40,645 nt of DNA from Actinomycetes bacterium (GTDB lineage: Bacteria > Actinomycetota > Acidimicrobiia > Acidimicrobiales > RAAP-2): assembly GCA_021845725.1 (NCBI GenBank), contig JAJZVL010000023.1:1-40645 (forward strand), written 5' to 3'. A program made the translations under genes and the position numbers. Within the stretch, counting starts at the first letter, position 1, and the number at the start of each line of letters is the position of its first letter. This document shows positions 40,084-40,645 of the stretch, one piece after another. The notes under the pieces are model-generated. The model did not search any database and was not told where the DNA came from. It worked only from the letters and a program-made list of their open reading frames with translations.

Positions 40084-40645
40084 TCAGCGCGCCCCGAGCT
40101 CGCCGGCGTCGAGGCCGTCGATGAGATGACCCATGCGCTCGCGCTTGGTCCGCAGGTACGCGAGGTTCTCGGGGTTCGGCTCCGGCTGCAGCGGCACGCG
40201 TCCGACGATCTCGAGGCCGAACCCATCGATACCGCCGTACTTCGCCGGATTGTTGGTCATGAGCCGCATCGTCGTCACGCCGAGGTCGACGAGGATCTGC
40301 GAGCCGATGCCGTACTCGCGCGAATCGACGGGCAGGCCGAGCGCGACGTTGGCGTCCACGGTGTCGTGCCCCTCTTCTTGGAGGCGGTATGCGCGGATCT
40401 TGTGGGCAAGGCCGATGCCGCGCCCCTCGTGCCCGCGCAGGTACACGACGACCCCTCGGCCCTCCTGCTCGATGCGAGCCATGGCCGCCTGGAGCTGCGG
40501 ACCGCAGTCACAGCGCAGCGAGCCGAACACGTCACCGGTGAGGCATTCCGAGTGGACGCGCACGAGCAGGTCCGGACCCACCTCTCCCTTCACGAGCGCG
40601 AAGTGCTGGTCGCCGTCGAGCACCGACTCGTAGACGACGGCTCGC
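40084..40645 (-). CDS. ribA: GTP cyclohydrolase II, C-terminal part (RibA or RibBA; 5' end outside window)
   Basis: The last ~187 residues are visible. The zinc cysteines in [17 protein letters not shown], the [18 protein letters not shown] active-site segment, [21 protein letters not shown] and [14 protein letters not shown] are all intact. It opens GTP in the first step of riboflavin synthesis. Frame continues through the window edge ([15 protein letters not shown]), so a fused DHBP synthase domain upstream, as in RibBA, cannot be judged. Confidence 0.93.
   Translation of the reverse strand, partial: RAVVYESVLDGDQHFALVKGEVGPDLLVRVHSECLTGDVFGSLRCDCGPQLQAAMARIEQEGRGVVVYLRGHEGRGIGLAHKIRAYRLQEEGHDTVDANVALGLPVDSREYGIGSQILVDLGVTTMRLMTNNPAKYGGIDGFGLEIVGRVPLQPEPNPENLAYLRTKRERMGHLIDGLDAGELGAR

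Noticed and set aside
1-40645. CRISPR arrays, insertion sequences, tRNA or rRNA genes
   Set aside because: No regularly spaced repeats, transposase genes, terminal repeats, or tRNA/rRNA-like sequences were seen on either strand.

Overview
The window is about 40.6 kb of high-GC, gene-dense bacterial chromosome with GTG-rich starts and many 4-base ATGA/GTGA gene overlaps. The content fits an actinobacterium: an argCJBD-R-GH operon, pheST next to a SpoU methyltransferase and infC-rpmI-rplT, a small protein beside infC that resembles one I associate with Acidimicrobiia, and an F420/flavin-type luciferase-like oxidoreductase. I favour Acidimicrobiia or a related deep Actinomycetota lineage, but the sequence alone does not prove it. 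There are no rRNA or tRNA genes, CRISPR arrays, insertion sequences or phage genes. No gene-free stretch exceeds 300 bases.

Layout. (1) 1-6017: amine catabolism. It holds the 3' end of a trimethylamine-dehydrogenase-like flavoprotein, an Lrp/AsnC regulator coupled to a class III aminotransferase, an aminobutyraldehyde-type dehydrogenase and alanine dehydrogenase. An amine would be transaminated onto pyruvate, the aldehyde oxidised, and pyruvate recovered from alanine. (2) 6047-14089: 3-methyladenine glycosylase and the arginine operon argC-J-B-D-R-G-H, read leftwards from a palindromic ARG box; argF is absent. (3) 14136-21512: a DHA2-type MFS transporter, then the translation block infC-rpmI-rplT-SpoU methylase-pheS-pheT, also read leftwards. 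infC and the SpoU gene appear to use non-standard start codons. (4) 21680-23277: a small infC-adjacent protein and a divergent arsR/arsM pair whose start regions overlap.

(5) 23314-38370 is the most interesting part: a purine and related N-heterocycle catabolism island of 12 genes. One arm is a three-subunit molybdenum xanthine dehydrogenase with an adenosine/adenine-deaminase-like enzyme. Divergent from it are an NCS1 permease, a small ferredoxin, a hydantoinase/dihydropyrimidinase-like enzyme, an N-terminally shortened SsnA-like aminohydrolase, a regulator joining a thiamine-binding-protein-like domain to a DauR/YheO-type helix-turn-helix, a fused 2Fe-2S/molybdopterin dehydrogenase, a luciferase-like flavin oxidoreductase and a diaminopropionate ammonia-lyase-like PLP enzyme. 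The set xdh + ssnA + hyuA + ygeX recalls the E. coli yge/ygf cluster and gut-bacterial uric-acid gene clusters. Here, however, ygeW, ygeY and ygfK are not seen, and a flavin oxidoreductase, a ferredoxin and a different regulator are present. All four promoter regions between 28.1 and 33.5 kb carry a pair of 15-bp inverted repeats (TTKACR-N3-YGTMAA), which points to one regulon.

(6) 38401-40645: a cold-shock-like small protein, then hisG, ribH and the 3' part of ribA/ribBA, read leftwards.
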